Origin: Acidobacteriota bacterium
GTDB lineage: Bacteria; Acidobacteriota; Terriglobia; Acidiferrales; UBA7541
Assembly: GCA_003223315.1 (NCBI GenBank)
Contig: QHYR01000044.1
Coordinates: 1-35,379, forward strand
DNA: 35,379 bases
Direction of reading: 5' to 3'
Numbering within the stretch: the stretch's first letter is position 1; each line of letters begins with the position of its first letter. Under the pieces are notes generated by a model. That model did not search any database. It saw only the letters and a program-made list of their open reading frames with translations, and had not been told where the DNA came from. This document shows positions 23,969-31,139 of this stretch, in pieces. Position numbers and translations under genes: made by a program.

Positions 23969-24403
23969 TTACCGAAAAGTCCGCTCCGCCATCACCGCCC
24001 GATGCGGCGCTCGATCGAATTGGTCGAGCTTCACACCCACGGTCGAGTGCAAAAGACGCAGCTGGGTGACCAGTTCGTGCCCGGTCGCGGGCGCTTCAGA
24101 CACATCCAATAGCGGCGGAAAGAGATCGGCCAAATCCAGATTGAGGGTGCGAAGCGTCGCGATGAGCTTGCGGACGTAAGCGGATTTCGAGTCGAACAGC
24201 TCCACGCGCGTGTTCATCTGTTCGCGCAGCTCTGTCCAGTTGACGTCCACGAAAGGATAGGTGCGGTTGACTTGGCGCACCACGTCGTCGGTAATCCTGG
24301 GACGCTCGCCCAGGCGCGCCAGGTGAAGTTGCTTCACCTTGCCGCGCTGGCGCACATTGTGCACCAGGTAGTAAGCGTTGCCTTTGCGGCGTACGAAAGC
24401 CAT
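23969..24403 (-). CDS. Small protein upstream of the AAA+ ATPase, unknown function
   Basis: A 144-residue protein beginning MAFVRRKGNAYYLVHNVRQR; the following GKVKQLHLARLG resembles the N-terminal beta unit (YYLVES.R..GK.RQ..LAYLG) seen in IS1634-type transposases and various DNA-associated proteins. No transposase catalytic region follows. The remaining two-thirds is helical and ends DRAPHRAVMAERTFR. The ATG at 24403 has AGGGG four bases upstream. Its stop lies about 20 bases before the AAA+ start, so the two form an operon. A role as adaptor or substrate for the ATPase is possible, inferred from linkage alone. Confidence 0.75.
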   Translation of the reverse strand: MAFVRRKGNAYYLVHNVRQRGKVKQLHLARLGERPRITDDVVRQVNRTYPFVDVNWTELREQMNTRVELFDSKSAYVRKLIATLRTLNLDLADLFPPLLDVSEAPATGHELVTQLRLLHSTVGVKLDQFDRAPHRAVMAERTFR

Positions 24404-24569
24404 GCTACCCCTCTTCTCCCGCAAATCGTTCTTTGTAGTGTAAGTTGTGTCCACTACGCCGTCAAGTTCGATGCTGCGAAATCGGGCGCAGTTGCCTCCT
24501 ATCGGTTACTCCCCGATTCAGTTACTCCCCATTGATGCTAATCGCCGCCGTGGTGCGCGGCTCAAAATC

Positions 24570-24638
24570 GTCATTCCGAGCCCGCCCTCGCCGCGATTCG
24601 CGGCGACGTTCCCTTCTTGGGCGGGCGAGGAATCCCTC
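24570..24638. repeat. Dispersed palindrome, family D-like (diverged copy)
   Basis: Begins GTCATTCCGAG and ends GAGGAATCCCTC, with CCCGCC/GGCGGG as the outer stem and CGCCGCGATTCGCGGCG (24588-24604) as a perfect inner hairpin. The flank changes (T to C, A to G) parallel those of the copy at 27072-27138. Confidence 0.75.
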
Positions 24639-24783
24639 ATCGTTCGGAATGGGCCTCGGGGACAAAGACAAACTCAGTCAAACGATAGCTGTTGAGGAAC
24701 TCGAACTGACCTTTGGGAGGTGATGGGCCCTTCTTACCCTGCCTATTAGATGCCGCGAGTGTGAATTCTTCTGCCCATTGTGT
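24637..24783 (-). pseudogene. Possible gene remnant with coding-like sequence and no start codon
   Basis: Leftward from an in-frame TAG near 24786, about 49 codons read as a plausible protein: WAEEFTLAASNRQGKKGPSP then PKGQFEFLNSYRLTEFVF and VPEAHSER before a TGA at 24637. There is no ATG, GTG or TTG near its beginning. It may be a decayed C-terminus; its end abuts the family D-like repeat. No family is recognised. Confidence 0.25.
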
Positions 24784-24837
24784 TTCCTAAAGTGGCAAAA
24801 CTGGCAACTCGCGGCCATTGCAGTTATCTTTGCGAAG

Positions 24838-25197
24838 ATGGATCCAGGCCGCCAAAGACTCTACGCATTGGTGAAGCGCATCCCCAAAGGTCGCGTTATC
24901 ACTTACGGCCAACTCGCCCGCGCCACGTGGCTGCCCGGCGGCGCTCGTGCCGCCGGACGAGCCATGGCCGCTTGTCCGCGCGGTCAGGCCATTCCCTGGC
25001 ACCGCGTGGTGGCCGCGGGCGGCCGAATCGCGGTTCGTGAACCGTTTGCCAGCCTGCAAAGGCGCCTGCTCGAAAGTGAAGGCGCTCGGCTGAGCGGCGG
25101 CCGTGTGCTTCTAGCGGATTATCTCTGGGCCATCCCGGCTGCGCGAAGGCGCGCCCAAAAGCCCAAGCGCCGCCGCGGCGAGAAGCTCCGCAGTTAG
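24838..25197 (+). CDS. Alkyltransferase-like protein (ATL, MGMT-related)
   Basis: A 119-residue relative of O6-alkylguanine-DNA alkyltransferase. The active-site motif PCHRV is PWHRV (residues 53-57) with Trp54 in place of the alkyl-accepting Cys, the mark of ATL proteins, which bind O6-alkylguanine without repairing it and hand the lesion to nucleotide excision repair. TYGQLA (22-27) and the conserved arginine at 41 fit the helix-turn-helix and nucleotide-flipping region. The C-terminus is strongly basic (RRRAQKPKRRRGEKLRS), a possible added DNA contact. The ATG at 24838 gives the compact family N-terminus MDPGRQRLYALVKRIPKGRV. It lies 36 bases before the ABC transporter genes, which are probably functionally unrelated. 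Confidence 0.88.
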   Translation: MDPGRQRLYALVKRIPKGRVITYGQLARATWLPGGARAAGRAMAACPRGQAIPWHRVVAAGGRIAVREPFASLQRRLLESEGARLSGGRVLLADYLWAIPAARRRAQKPKRRRGEKLRS

Positions 25198-25233
25198 CTT
25201 CTTCGAAATATGCTATAGATACCCATTTACACC

Positions 25234-26154
25234 GTGAGCGCCCCCATCATCGAGGTACACAACCTGACCAAGAACTACGGCGCCGTGAAAGCTCTGCGTG
25301 GCGTGAGCTTCGAAGTGCAAGAAGGCGAAGTTTTTGGCCTACTGGGGCCGAACGGCGCCGGAAAAACCAGCACGGTCGAAATCCTCGAAGGCCTCCGTCC
25401 GCCTGACGGAGGCATCGTCAGCGTCTGCGGGCTCGACCCGCAATCGCCCGGCTCCGCCTTCAAACAGGAGATCGGCGCTGTCCTGCAATCCACCGCGCTG
25501 CCCGATAAGCTCCGGGTCGGCGAAGCGATCTCCATGTTTGCCAGCTTTTACAAGCGACGCCGCGATCCCGCCGCCCTGCTGAAGCGATTTGGCCTCGAAG
25601 AAAAGCGCAACACCTTCTATTCGTACCTTTCCGGCGGCCAAAAACAGCGCTTGGCCCTGGCTATGTCCCTGGTCAACGAGCCCCGCGTGCTCTTCCTTGA
25701 TGAACCCACCGCCGGCCTCGATCCTCAGGTCCGCCGCGAAATCTACACCATCATCGAAGAGCTGAAGAAGGAGCGGAAAACCATCCTGCTGACCACGCAC
25801 TACATCGAAGAGGCCGAAAAACTCTGCGACCGCGTGGCCATCATCGATCAGGGCCGCGTCATCGCGCAGGGCACTCCGCGGGAACTCAAACAGCGTTCCG
25901 CCGGCACCACGCGCATCGAGCTGCGCCTGGCACGCCCCGAATCCGACGCCGCACTCAAGCAGCTCGAGGGCGTAGCCGATTGCCACGCCTCCGACGGCGT
26001 CTACGTGGTCCACTCCACGCGCGTGCCGCAGACCATCGTTTCGCTGGTCAAATACCTGGAGGCCAACGGAAACGAGCTCTCCAGTCTGGATATTGCCGCG
26101 CCTTCCCTCGAGGACGTTTTTCTGGAACTTACCGGCAGGAGGCTCCGCGATTGA
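25234..26154 (+). CDS. ABC-2 type transporter, ATP-binding protein
   Basis: A 306-residue ABC ATPase of the drug/lipid exporter (CcmA/DrrA-like) group. It has Walker A GPNGAGKTS (38-46), the signature LSGGQKQR (132-139), Walker B VLFLDEPTAGLD (152-163) and the switch His in LLTTHYIEEAE. The C-terminal extension (about 215-306) is typical of this group and ends SLEDVFLELTGRRLRD. The start is GTG at 25234. Its stop overlaps the TTG start of the permease (TTGA), so the two are co-translated. The exported compound cannot be told from sequence. Confidence 0.95.
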   Translation: MSAPIIEVHNLTKNYGAVKALRGVSFEVQEGEVFGLLGPNGAGKTSTVEILEGLRPPDGGIVSVCGLDPQSPGSAFKQEIGAVLQSTALPDKLRVGEAISMFASFYKRRRDPAALLKRFGLEEKRNTFYSYLSGGQKQRLALAMSLVNEPRVLFLDEPTAGLDPQVRREIYTIIEELKKERKTILLTTHYIEEAEKLCDRVAIIDQGRVIAQGTPRELKQRSAGTTRIELRLARPESDAALKQLEGVADCHASDGVYVVHSTRVPQTIVSLVKYLEANGNELSSLDIAAPSLEDVFLELTGRRLRD

Positions 26155-27056
26155 GAAACGCCTGGACGTTAACCAAGGTGCGCATGCGTCTGGCGCTGCG
26201 CAATCGCGCCTTCATCTTCTTTAGCTTAGTCTTCCCGCTGATTTTCTTATTCCTATTCCTGGGACTCTTCGCCCGCAGCAACGTCGCCGCCGTGCCCTAT
26301 ATGCTCGCCTCAGTGCTGGCGATAACCGTCATGGGCAGCTTCTGGGGCTTGAGCATTCAGCTCGTCACCTTCCGCGAACAGGGCATCTTGCGCCGCTTTC
26401 GCGTGGCGCCGGTCGGTCCCGGAGCCATGCTGGCTTCGAGCATCCTTTCGAACTACATTTTGACCCTGCCCACCGTGGCCATTGAATTCGCGCTCGCGCG
26501 CCGAATCTTCCACATGCAGGGCTGGGGAAACCTGGGCGGCGTTTTCTTTCTCATCACGCTCGGAATCGTCACTTTCGCCGCGCTCGGCCTGATCATCGCC
26601 AGCGTCACCAACAGCACCCAGGAAACTCAGGTCATCAACCAGATCCTCTGGTCGGCCTTCCTGTTTCTTTCCGGCGCCACGCTCCCGCTGCCCATGCTGC
26701 CCATTTGGCTCCAGCGCTTCGCCCTTTTCCTTCCCGCCACCTATCTCGTTACCGGCCTCGAACGCGTCATGGTGGCCCGCGTCGGCATCAGGCAAATCGA
26801 GCCGGAAATCGTTGCGCTCGCGGTCAGCGCGGCCATGGCCTTCTTTTTGAGCCAGCAGCTTTTCCGCTGGGAACCGGAAGCCAAGGTTGGGCCCAGAGCG
26901 AAGGTCCTGGCCGCGGCCACCATCGTCCCTTTTCTGCTCCTCGGCCTATGGGAAACCGCGCACGGCAACCTGCGCTCCACCGCGCGTACAGACTTCCTCT
27001 CCATCGAACGCTCTGCTCCTGCCGACCGCCCCGCACCTCTCAACGCCCCGCGCTAA
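26151..27056 (+). CDS. ABC-2 type transporter, permease
   Basis: A 301-residue integral membrane protein with about six hydrophobic segments: RAFIFFSLVFPLIFLFLFLG (first), a second around VPYMLASVLAITVMGSFWGL, then SNYILTLPTVAIEFALA, GGVFFLITLGIVTFAALGLI, FLFLSGATLPLPMLPIWLQ, and a late AAMAFFLSQQLF plus a C-terminal span. This matches ABC-2 exporter permeases paired with DrrA-like ATPases. A TTG at 26151 in a four-base TTGA overlap with the ATPase stop is taken as the start, giving LRNAWTLTKVRMRLALRNRA. The frame continues upstream inside the ATPase gene but without family character. Confidence 0.9.
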   Translation: MRNAWTLTKVRMRLALRNRAFIFFSLVFPLIFLFLFLGLFARSNVAAVPYMLASVLAITVMGSFWGLSIQLVTFREQGILRRFRVAPVGPGAMLASSILSNYILTLPTVAIEFALARRIFHMQGWGNLGGVFFLITLGIVTFAALGLIIASVTNSTQETQVINQILWSAFLFLSGATLPLPMLPIWLQRFALFLPATYLVTGLERVMVARVGIRQIEPEIVALAVSAAMAFFLSQQLFRWEPEAKVGPRAKVLAAATIVPFLLLGLWETAHGNLRSTARTDFLSIERSAPADRPAPLNAPR

Positions 27057-27071
27057 TTCCGCGCTCGCGTT

Positions 27072-27290
27072 GTCATCCCGAGGCCGCCCCGGGCACGGCC
27101 CAACAATCAGTACGGTTTTGCGGGCGGCCGAGGGATCTGCTTTTCCGGGTGCCCCACGCTTCGCGATGCATGCAAAGAATGCGACTCCTGCGTTTGCTAG
27201 AGTCCGCCAGGGACGACAGAACTTAGCCCAGCCCGGAAGGGCTGGGAAAACGTCGAGCATCAGGATTAAGCCCCGCCAGGGGCGATACAA
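27072..27290. repeat. Family D-like palindrome followed by family B units
   Basis: The D-like element spans 27072-27138 (GTCATCCCGAG to GAGGGATCT) with an exact GGCCGCCC (27082-27089)/GGGCGGCC (27122-27129) stem. Part of family E (CGGGTGCCCCACGCTTCG) lies at about 27148. Family B units follow at 27208-27250 (with TTAGCCCAGCCCGGAAGGGC) and about 27269-27290. The rest of this 351-base gap holds only the ilvE promoter. Confidence 0.8.
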
Positions 27291-27377
27291 ACTGCCGTTG
27301 CGGCCTCTGCCCGTCCAATTTGGCCCGCGCATCCACCTGCGCGCGCCTTTTCGCCTCCAAGGCTCTCGAAACGGCCA

Positions 27378-27386
27378 TGCTATAAT
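27378..27386 (+). promoter_or_regulatory. Extended -10 promoter of the aminotransferase gene
   Basis: TGCTATAAT combines a perfect -10 hexamer (27381-27386) with the extended TGN motif. The ATG lies 22 bases downstream, with AGGAGA as ribosome site between, so the leader is only about 15 bases. No good -35 box is seen, as is usual for extended -10 promoters. Confidence 0.65.
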
Positions 27387-27407
27387 TTCGCTTAGGAGAG
27401 ACCCTCG

Positions 27408-28379
27408 ATGGCACTCAAAAAGACCGAATGGATCTGGCACAACGGCAAATTGATCCCCTGGGACGAAGCGCAAATCCATGTGCTCTCCCACGTCGTCAGC
27501 TACGGCTCTTCGGTTTTTGAGGGCATCCGCTGCTACGAAACCAAGCATGGCCCGGCGGCTTTTCGCCTGCGCGAACACATGCAGCGCCTGATCCACTCCG
27601 GCCATATTTACCGCATGAAGAGCCCCTACACGGTCGAGCAGCTTTGTTCTGCCGCCAACGAAATCGTGCGCGAAAATCGCCTCAGCTCCTGTTACATCCG
27701 CCCGCTGATGATTCGCGGCTACGCCGACGTCAACGTCAATCCGCTTCCCTGCCCCATCGAAGTTTACCTGGCCTGCTGGGAATGGGGAGCCTATCTCGGC
27801 GCCGAAGCGCTCGAGCAAGGCGTGGACGTTTGCGTCAGTTCCTGGTCGCGCCTGGCGCCGAACACCCTTCCGTCCATCGCCAAAGCCGGCGCGAATTACA
27901 TGAATTCGCAGCTTATCCGCATGGAAGCGCTCGCCAATGGCTATGCCGAGGGCATCGCGCTCGATACGAACGGCTACGTCAGCGAAGGTTCCGGCGAAAA
28001 TATCTTCGTTGTCCGCGATGGCGCCGTTCATACGCCGCCGCTGGCCTCGAGCGTCCTGCCCGGCATCACTCGCAGCAGCGTCATCACACTTTGCGAAGAT
28101 CTTGGCATTTCGATCCGCGAGCAGATGATTCCTCGCGAGATGCTCTACATCGCCGACGAAGTCTTCTTCACCGGCACCGCCGCGGAAATCACGCCCCTGC
28201 GTTCGGTCGACCGCATCACCATCGGCGCGGGTCGCCGCGGCCCGATCACCAAGCGTCTCCAGGACGAATTCTTCGCCATTTTGTCCGGCGCCAAACCCGA
28301 CCGGCACAACTGGCTCACGCCCGTTGCCGCCACCGCCGGCTCGCCCACGGTCGGCTCCCCGGTCGGCTCCGCCCGCTAG
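27408..28379 (+). CDS. ilvE: Branched-chain amino acid aminotransferase
   Basis: Interconverts Leu, Ile and Val with their 2-oxo acids using PLP (fold-type IV, class I-like bacterial IlvE). Of 323 residues, the PLP lysine is Lys159 in [12 protein letters not shown], followed by the conserved Glu in [13 protein letters not shown] and the phosphate-binding PGITRSSVI. The N-terminus [20 protein letters not shown] and the [14 protein letters not shown] segment are hallmark text. A short low-complexity C-terminus ([14 protein letters not shown]) extends past the family end. It has its own strong extended -10 promoter and a hairpin cluster after the stop, so it is probably a single-gene unit. Confidence 0.95.
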   Translation: MALKKTEWIWHNGKLIPWDEAQIHVLSHVVSYGSSVFEGIRCYETKHGPAAFRLREHMQRLIHSGHIYRMKSPYTVEQLCSAANEIVRENRLSSCYIRPLMIRGYADVNVNPLPCPIEVYLACWEWGAYLGAEALEQGVDVCVSSWSRLAPNTLPSIAKAGANYMNSQLIRMEALANGYAEGIALDTNGYVSEGSGENIFVVRDGAVHTPPLASSVLPGITRSSVITLCEDLGISIREQMIPREMLYIADEVFFTGTAAEITPLRSVDRITIGAGRRGPITKRLQDEFFAILSGAKPDRHNWLTPVAATAGSPTVGSPVGSAR

Positions 28380-28399
28380 CGCCGCCTTGCTTCCGGCGG

Positions 28400-28650
28400 G
28401 CACTCGGGTGCCCCACCCTTCGTACTTAAGGGTGGGAGGCTCTGTTTTTCCCCTGCGCGGCAGCGTGCCCACCTTTCGCGGATTTTGTAGCTCAGGTGTC
28501 GCGACGAATTGTGTCGCGAGACCTGAGGCTTTTCTTACTGATTGCCGTGTTCGGTTTGTGTAGCGCCGGCCTTCAGGCCGGCATCTCTTCCGGAGCCGTG
28601 CGGCCAGCACTCGGGTGCCCCACCCTTCGTAGTTAAGGGTGGGAGGCTCC
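28400..28650. repeat. Family E direct repeats with a family C palindrome between
   Basis: GCACTCGGGTGCCCCACCCT, continuing to GGGTGGGAGGCTC, occurs at 28400-28442 and again at 28607-28649 with one base change in the loop. Each forms a CCCACCCTT/AAGGGTGGG hairpin followed by a run of five T. A family C copy (GTGTAGCGCCGGCCTTCAGG, then CCGGC) sits at 28558-28582. The 315-base gap contains no gene. Confidence 0.88.
28491..28527 (+). terminator. Long hairpin after the aminotransferase gene
   Basis: CTCAGGTGTCGCGAC (28491-28505) pairs with GTCGCGAGACCTGAG (28513-28527) with one mismatch and a 7-base loop, followed by GCTTTTCTTA. It would stop transcripts from ilvE, but the TTTGTAG lead-in also makes it look like a variant family C element. 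Confidence 0.55.
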
Positions 28651-28694
28651 CTTTTTGCCCTGTCTCGCATTCTCGCCGATAATAGAGCCCTCGT

Positions 28695-29627
28695 ATGTAT
28701 CGCCGTGAATTCCTCCGCAGCGCCGCAACCCTTGTAGCGGCCTCCGCTCTCCCGCTCGGCACCCCCGCGCCCGAAAAGCCTCGCATTGCGGTCACCATGG
28801 ACGACCCCAGCACTATTCTGGGTCGAAACATCTCCTGGCGCGAGGCCAATCGCAACATACTCGATGCACTCGAAAAATGGAGTCTCAAGGCTGCTCTGTT
28901 CGTCTGCGGCATGAGGGTGGATTCGGCACAAGGCAAGGAGCTCCTGGGGCAGTGGGACGACGCCGGGCACCTGGTCTGCAGTCATTCCTATTCGCATTTC
29001 AACTTCAATGCCGCCAAAACGACCTACGACGATTTTGCCGCCGACTTTGAGCGCAACGAGCCGCTGATCAAATCCTATCGCCGCTTCACGCGCCTGTTTC
29101 GTTATCCTTCTCTGAAAGAAGGCGACACCGCGGAGAAACGCGACCAGTTTCGTGCCCAGCTCAAGCAAAGGGGCTACGCCGTCGGCCACGTGACCATTGA
29201 CGCCTCCGATTGGTATGTGGACGACCGCATGAATGCCCGCCTCGAAAAGCAGCCCGCTGCAAGCACCGAGCCCTATGGCGACTACCTGGTGGCGCATTTG
29301 CTCGACCGCGCCGCGTTCTACCGCCAGCTCGCGCTCGACGTTTTGGGCCACGAAATCCCGCACACGTTGCTCCTCCACCACAAAATGATCAACGCGCTTT
29401 ACCTGGAGGATGTAATCAGCGCATTCTCAGACAAGGGCTGGCAGTGGATCGATGCCCGGCGCGCTTTCGACGATCCCGTTTTCAAGCGCCAGCCGCAGAC
29501 GCTTCCCGCCGGCGAAAGCCTCGTCTGGGCCTTGGCCAAGGAGACGGGCCGCTTCGATGACCGCTTGCGCTATCCCGGCGAGGACGACTCCTACGAAAAG
29601 CCCAAAATGGACGCGCTCGGCCTGTGA
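28695..29627 (+). CDS. Exported polysaccharide deacetylase-like protein (NodB fold)
   Basis: A 310-residue protein with a twin-arginine-type leader (MYRREFLRSAATLVAASALP) and a NodB homology domain. The catalytic Asp pair is in VTMDDPST (Asp36-Asp37), and the zinc histidines are in CSHSYSHFN (His97, His101). Later text RYPSLKEGDT is the equivalent of the RPPYG motif, and LLHHKMINALYLEDVI matches the C-terminal motif with its His. Such enzymes remove acetyl groups from peptidoglycan or other polysaccharides. The substrate is unknown. It heads a rightward run of closely spaced genes with the SnoaL-like and MBL-fold genes. Confidence 0.88.
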   Translation: MYRREFLRSAATLVAASALPLGTPAPEKPRIAVTMDDPSTILGRNISWREANRNILDALEKWSLKAALFVCGMRVDSAQGKELLGQWDDAGHLVCSHSYSHFNFNAAKTTYDDFAADFERNEPLIKSYRRFTRLFRYPSLKEGDTAEKRDQFRAQLKQRGYAVGHVTIDASDWYVDDRMNARLEKQPAASTEPYGDYLVAHLLDRAAFYRQLALDVLGHEIPHTLLLHHKMINALYLEDVISAFSDKGWQWIDARRAFDDPVFKRQPQTLPAGESLVWALAKETGRFDDRLRYPGEDDSYEKPKMDALGL

Positions 29628-29661
29628 TGGCTCTTGAGGCCGTCCGCGAGGAGAGTAACTG

Positions 29662-30126
29662 ATGTCTTGGAATTGGCTGCTACTCGTGCTGGTTTTGTGC
29701 TTGGCAACGGCGGCTGCGCCGGCGGCGCGCCAGACCGACGAAGCCGCTATCCGCCAGATCGTCGCCGACGCGATCCGCCGGTTGAATCAAGGAGACCTCA
29801 TCGCCATTCGCGAATTCTGGGACGAGAACGCCGACTACGTGGGTATCGGCGGCGAGTTCATCCACGGACGCCCAGCGATGGAAGCCTTCTTCGCGCAATT
29901 GCTTAAGGCCGGTTTCGGAACCGAAACGGGTACGATCGAGCAGGTTCGTTTCCTCGCCTCCGATCTGGCCATCGTCGACGGCTCCTGGACCGTCACGGCC
30001 GCTCGCGGCGGAGATGGCAAACCATTGCCGCCCATTCGCGGCCGTGGTTGTGAGATCGTGCAGAAAAAGCGCGGCCGCTGGCGCTTCGTCGCCACCCGAG
30101 AAATGTCCCCCCGGAACCCCGGGTAA
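29662..30126 (+). CDS. Exported SnoaL/DUF4440-like protein
   Basis: A 154-residue protein with a short signal peptide (MSWNWLLLVLVLCLATAAAP) followed by an NTF2-like cone-shaped domain: DEAAIRQIVADAIRRLNQGD as first helix, FWDENADYVGIGGEFIHGRP, and a final strand RGRWRFVATREMSP. Members act as small-molecule binding or isomerase proteins, often with unknown ligand. GAGGAGAG lies before the ATG. It begins 34 bases after the deacetylase stop and is followed 30 bases later by the lactonase-like gene, so co-transcription is likely. Confidence 0.82.
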   Translation: MSWNWLLLVLVLCLATAAAPAARQTDEAAIRQIVADAIRRLNQGDLIAIREFWDENADYVGIGGEFIHGRPAMEAFFAQLLKAGFGTETGTIEQVRFLASDLAIVDGSWTVTAARGGDGKPLPPIRGRGCEIVQKKRGRWRFVATREMSPRNPG

Positions 30127-30156
30127 CCGGAACTTTTTAGGAAAGGTTTTGCGACC

Positions 30157-31068
30157 ATGAAACGCAACTTAGTTCTATCTTTCCTGGCTATAGCCGCTGC
30201 GGCCCTCGTATTGAATGCTCAAGCCGGAAGCGGCGGGGGAATCACCTCATCTGCTCCACAAAACGTACGGCCGCCGCGGTTCCTCAGGCTGTACGTATTT
30301 GATTGTGGCACTCTTCACAACTCCGATGCGGGACGCTACAGATTCAAGAAGGAAGAACTCGCCACGACAGAGATGTCCGTGGCCTGTTTTCTCATCGCGC
30401 ATCCTAAGGGAACGTTGGTCTGGGATACCGGCGCCGTCCCTGACAATGCCTGGACGCCCACGGGCATTCCGATGACTCAGCATATCGTCCTCCCAGACTC
30501 GCAGCAGCGAGACATAACGGTCGTCAAGTCCCTGAAGGGGCAATTGAGTGAGCTAGGATATTCCCCCTCCGACATTACCTATCTTGTGCTATCGCACTAC
30601 CATTACGACCACACGGCCAACGCGAACGAATTCGCAGGGGCCGCGTGGCTGGTGCGGCAAGTCGAACGCGAGGCCATGTTCGCCAAGCAGCCTCCCGGCA
30701 CCACTCAGCCCTCCACCTACTCAGCCCTTCGCAATAGCAAGACCATCATCCTCGGGACCGATGAACACGATGTGTTTGGAGATGGTACCGTCGTCATCAA
30801 GTCGGCTCCCGGGCACACGCCGGGCCACCAGGTCCTGTATCTGAAGCTGGCCAAAACCGGAGGCGTGGTGCTCTCAGGCGATCTCTATCACTATCCCGAA
30901 GAGCGCAGGCTGGATCGTGTGCCGACCTTCGACTTCAATGAGGAGCAGACACGCGCCAGTCGCGTGATGATTGAAGCATTTCTTAAAAAGACGGGCGCGC
31001 AGCTTTGGATACAACACGACTTTATCGGCAATGCCAAGCTTAAAAAGGCGCCCAACTTCTATGAGTAG
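30157..31068 (+). CDS. Secreted metallo-beta-lactamase-fold hydrolase, AHL-lactonase-like
   Basis: A 303-residue MBL-fold enzyme with a Sec signal peptide (MKRNLVLSFLAIAAAALVLN, cleaved near AQA). The binuclear metal site is complete: LSHYHYDHTAN (His147, His149, Asp151, His152), PGHTPGHQ (His220), LSGDLYHY (Asp242) and IQHDF (His287). The sequence layout (LYVFDCGTL, VACFLIAHPKGTLVWDTG) matches the N-acyl-homoserine-lactone lactonase (AiiA/AttM) branch. Export is unusual for characterised AiiA enzymes, which are cytoplasmic, so the substrate could be another lactone or ester. An AGGAAAGG site precedes the ATG. Confidence 0.87.
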   Translation: MKRNLVLSFLAIAAAALVLNAQAGSGGGITSSAPQNVRPPRFLRLYVFDCGTLHNSDAGRYRFKKEELATTEMSVACFLIAHPKGTLVWDTGAVPDNAWTPTGIPMTQHIVLPDSQQRDITVVKSLKGQLSELGYSPSDITYLVLSHYHYDHTANANEFAGAAWLVRQVEREAMFAKQPPGTTQPSTYSALRNSKTIILGTDEHDVFGDGTVVIKSAPGHTPGHQVLYLKLAKTGGVVLSGDLYHYPEERRLDRVPTFDFNEEQTRASRVMIEAFLKKTGAQLWIQHDFIGNAKLKKAPNFYE

Positions 31069-31139
31069 TTTCGGTCCCGCCACTCAGCGCGGTATTATTA
31101 GACTGACTGAAGAGCGCGTCACCCGTTCTCTGGCTCCGC

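Larger units (their letters stand above)
24404..24837. other. Gap with a family D-like repeat and a coding-like remnant
   Basis: The 434-base gap between divergent genes holds a family D-like palindrome at 24570-24638 and a possible minus-strand gene remnant at 24637-24783 (both listed separately). Small plus-strand frames around 24445-24723 are Arg/Ser-rich and lack ribosome sites. No clear promoter for either neighbour was found. Confidence 0.45.

Noticed and set aside
23969-24403. Transposase gene (N-terminal similarity to IS1634-type transposases)
   Set aside because: Only the first beta unit resembles them; there is no catalytic region, no terminal inverted repeats, and the gene is in an operon with the AAA+ ATPase.
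26946-29381. Minus-strand open frame of 811 codons
   Set aside because: It runs antisense through ilvE and the deacetylase gene and several repeats; both of those have clear family motifs.
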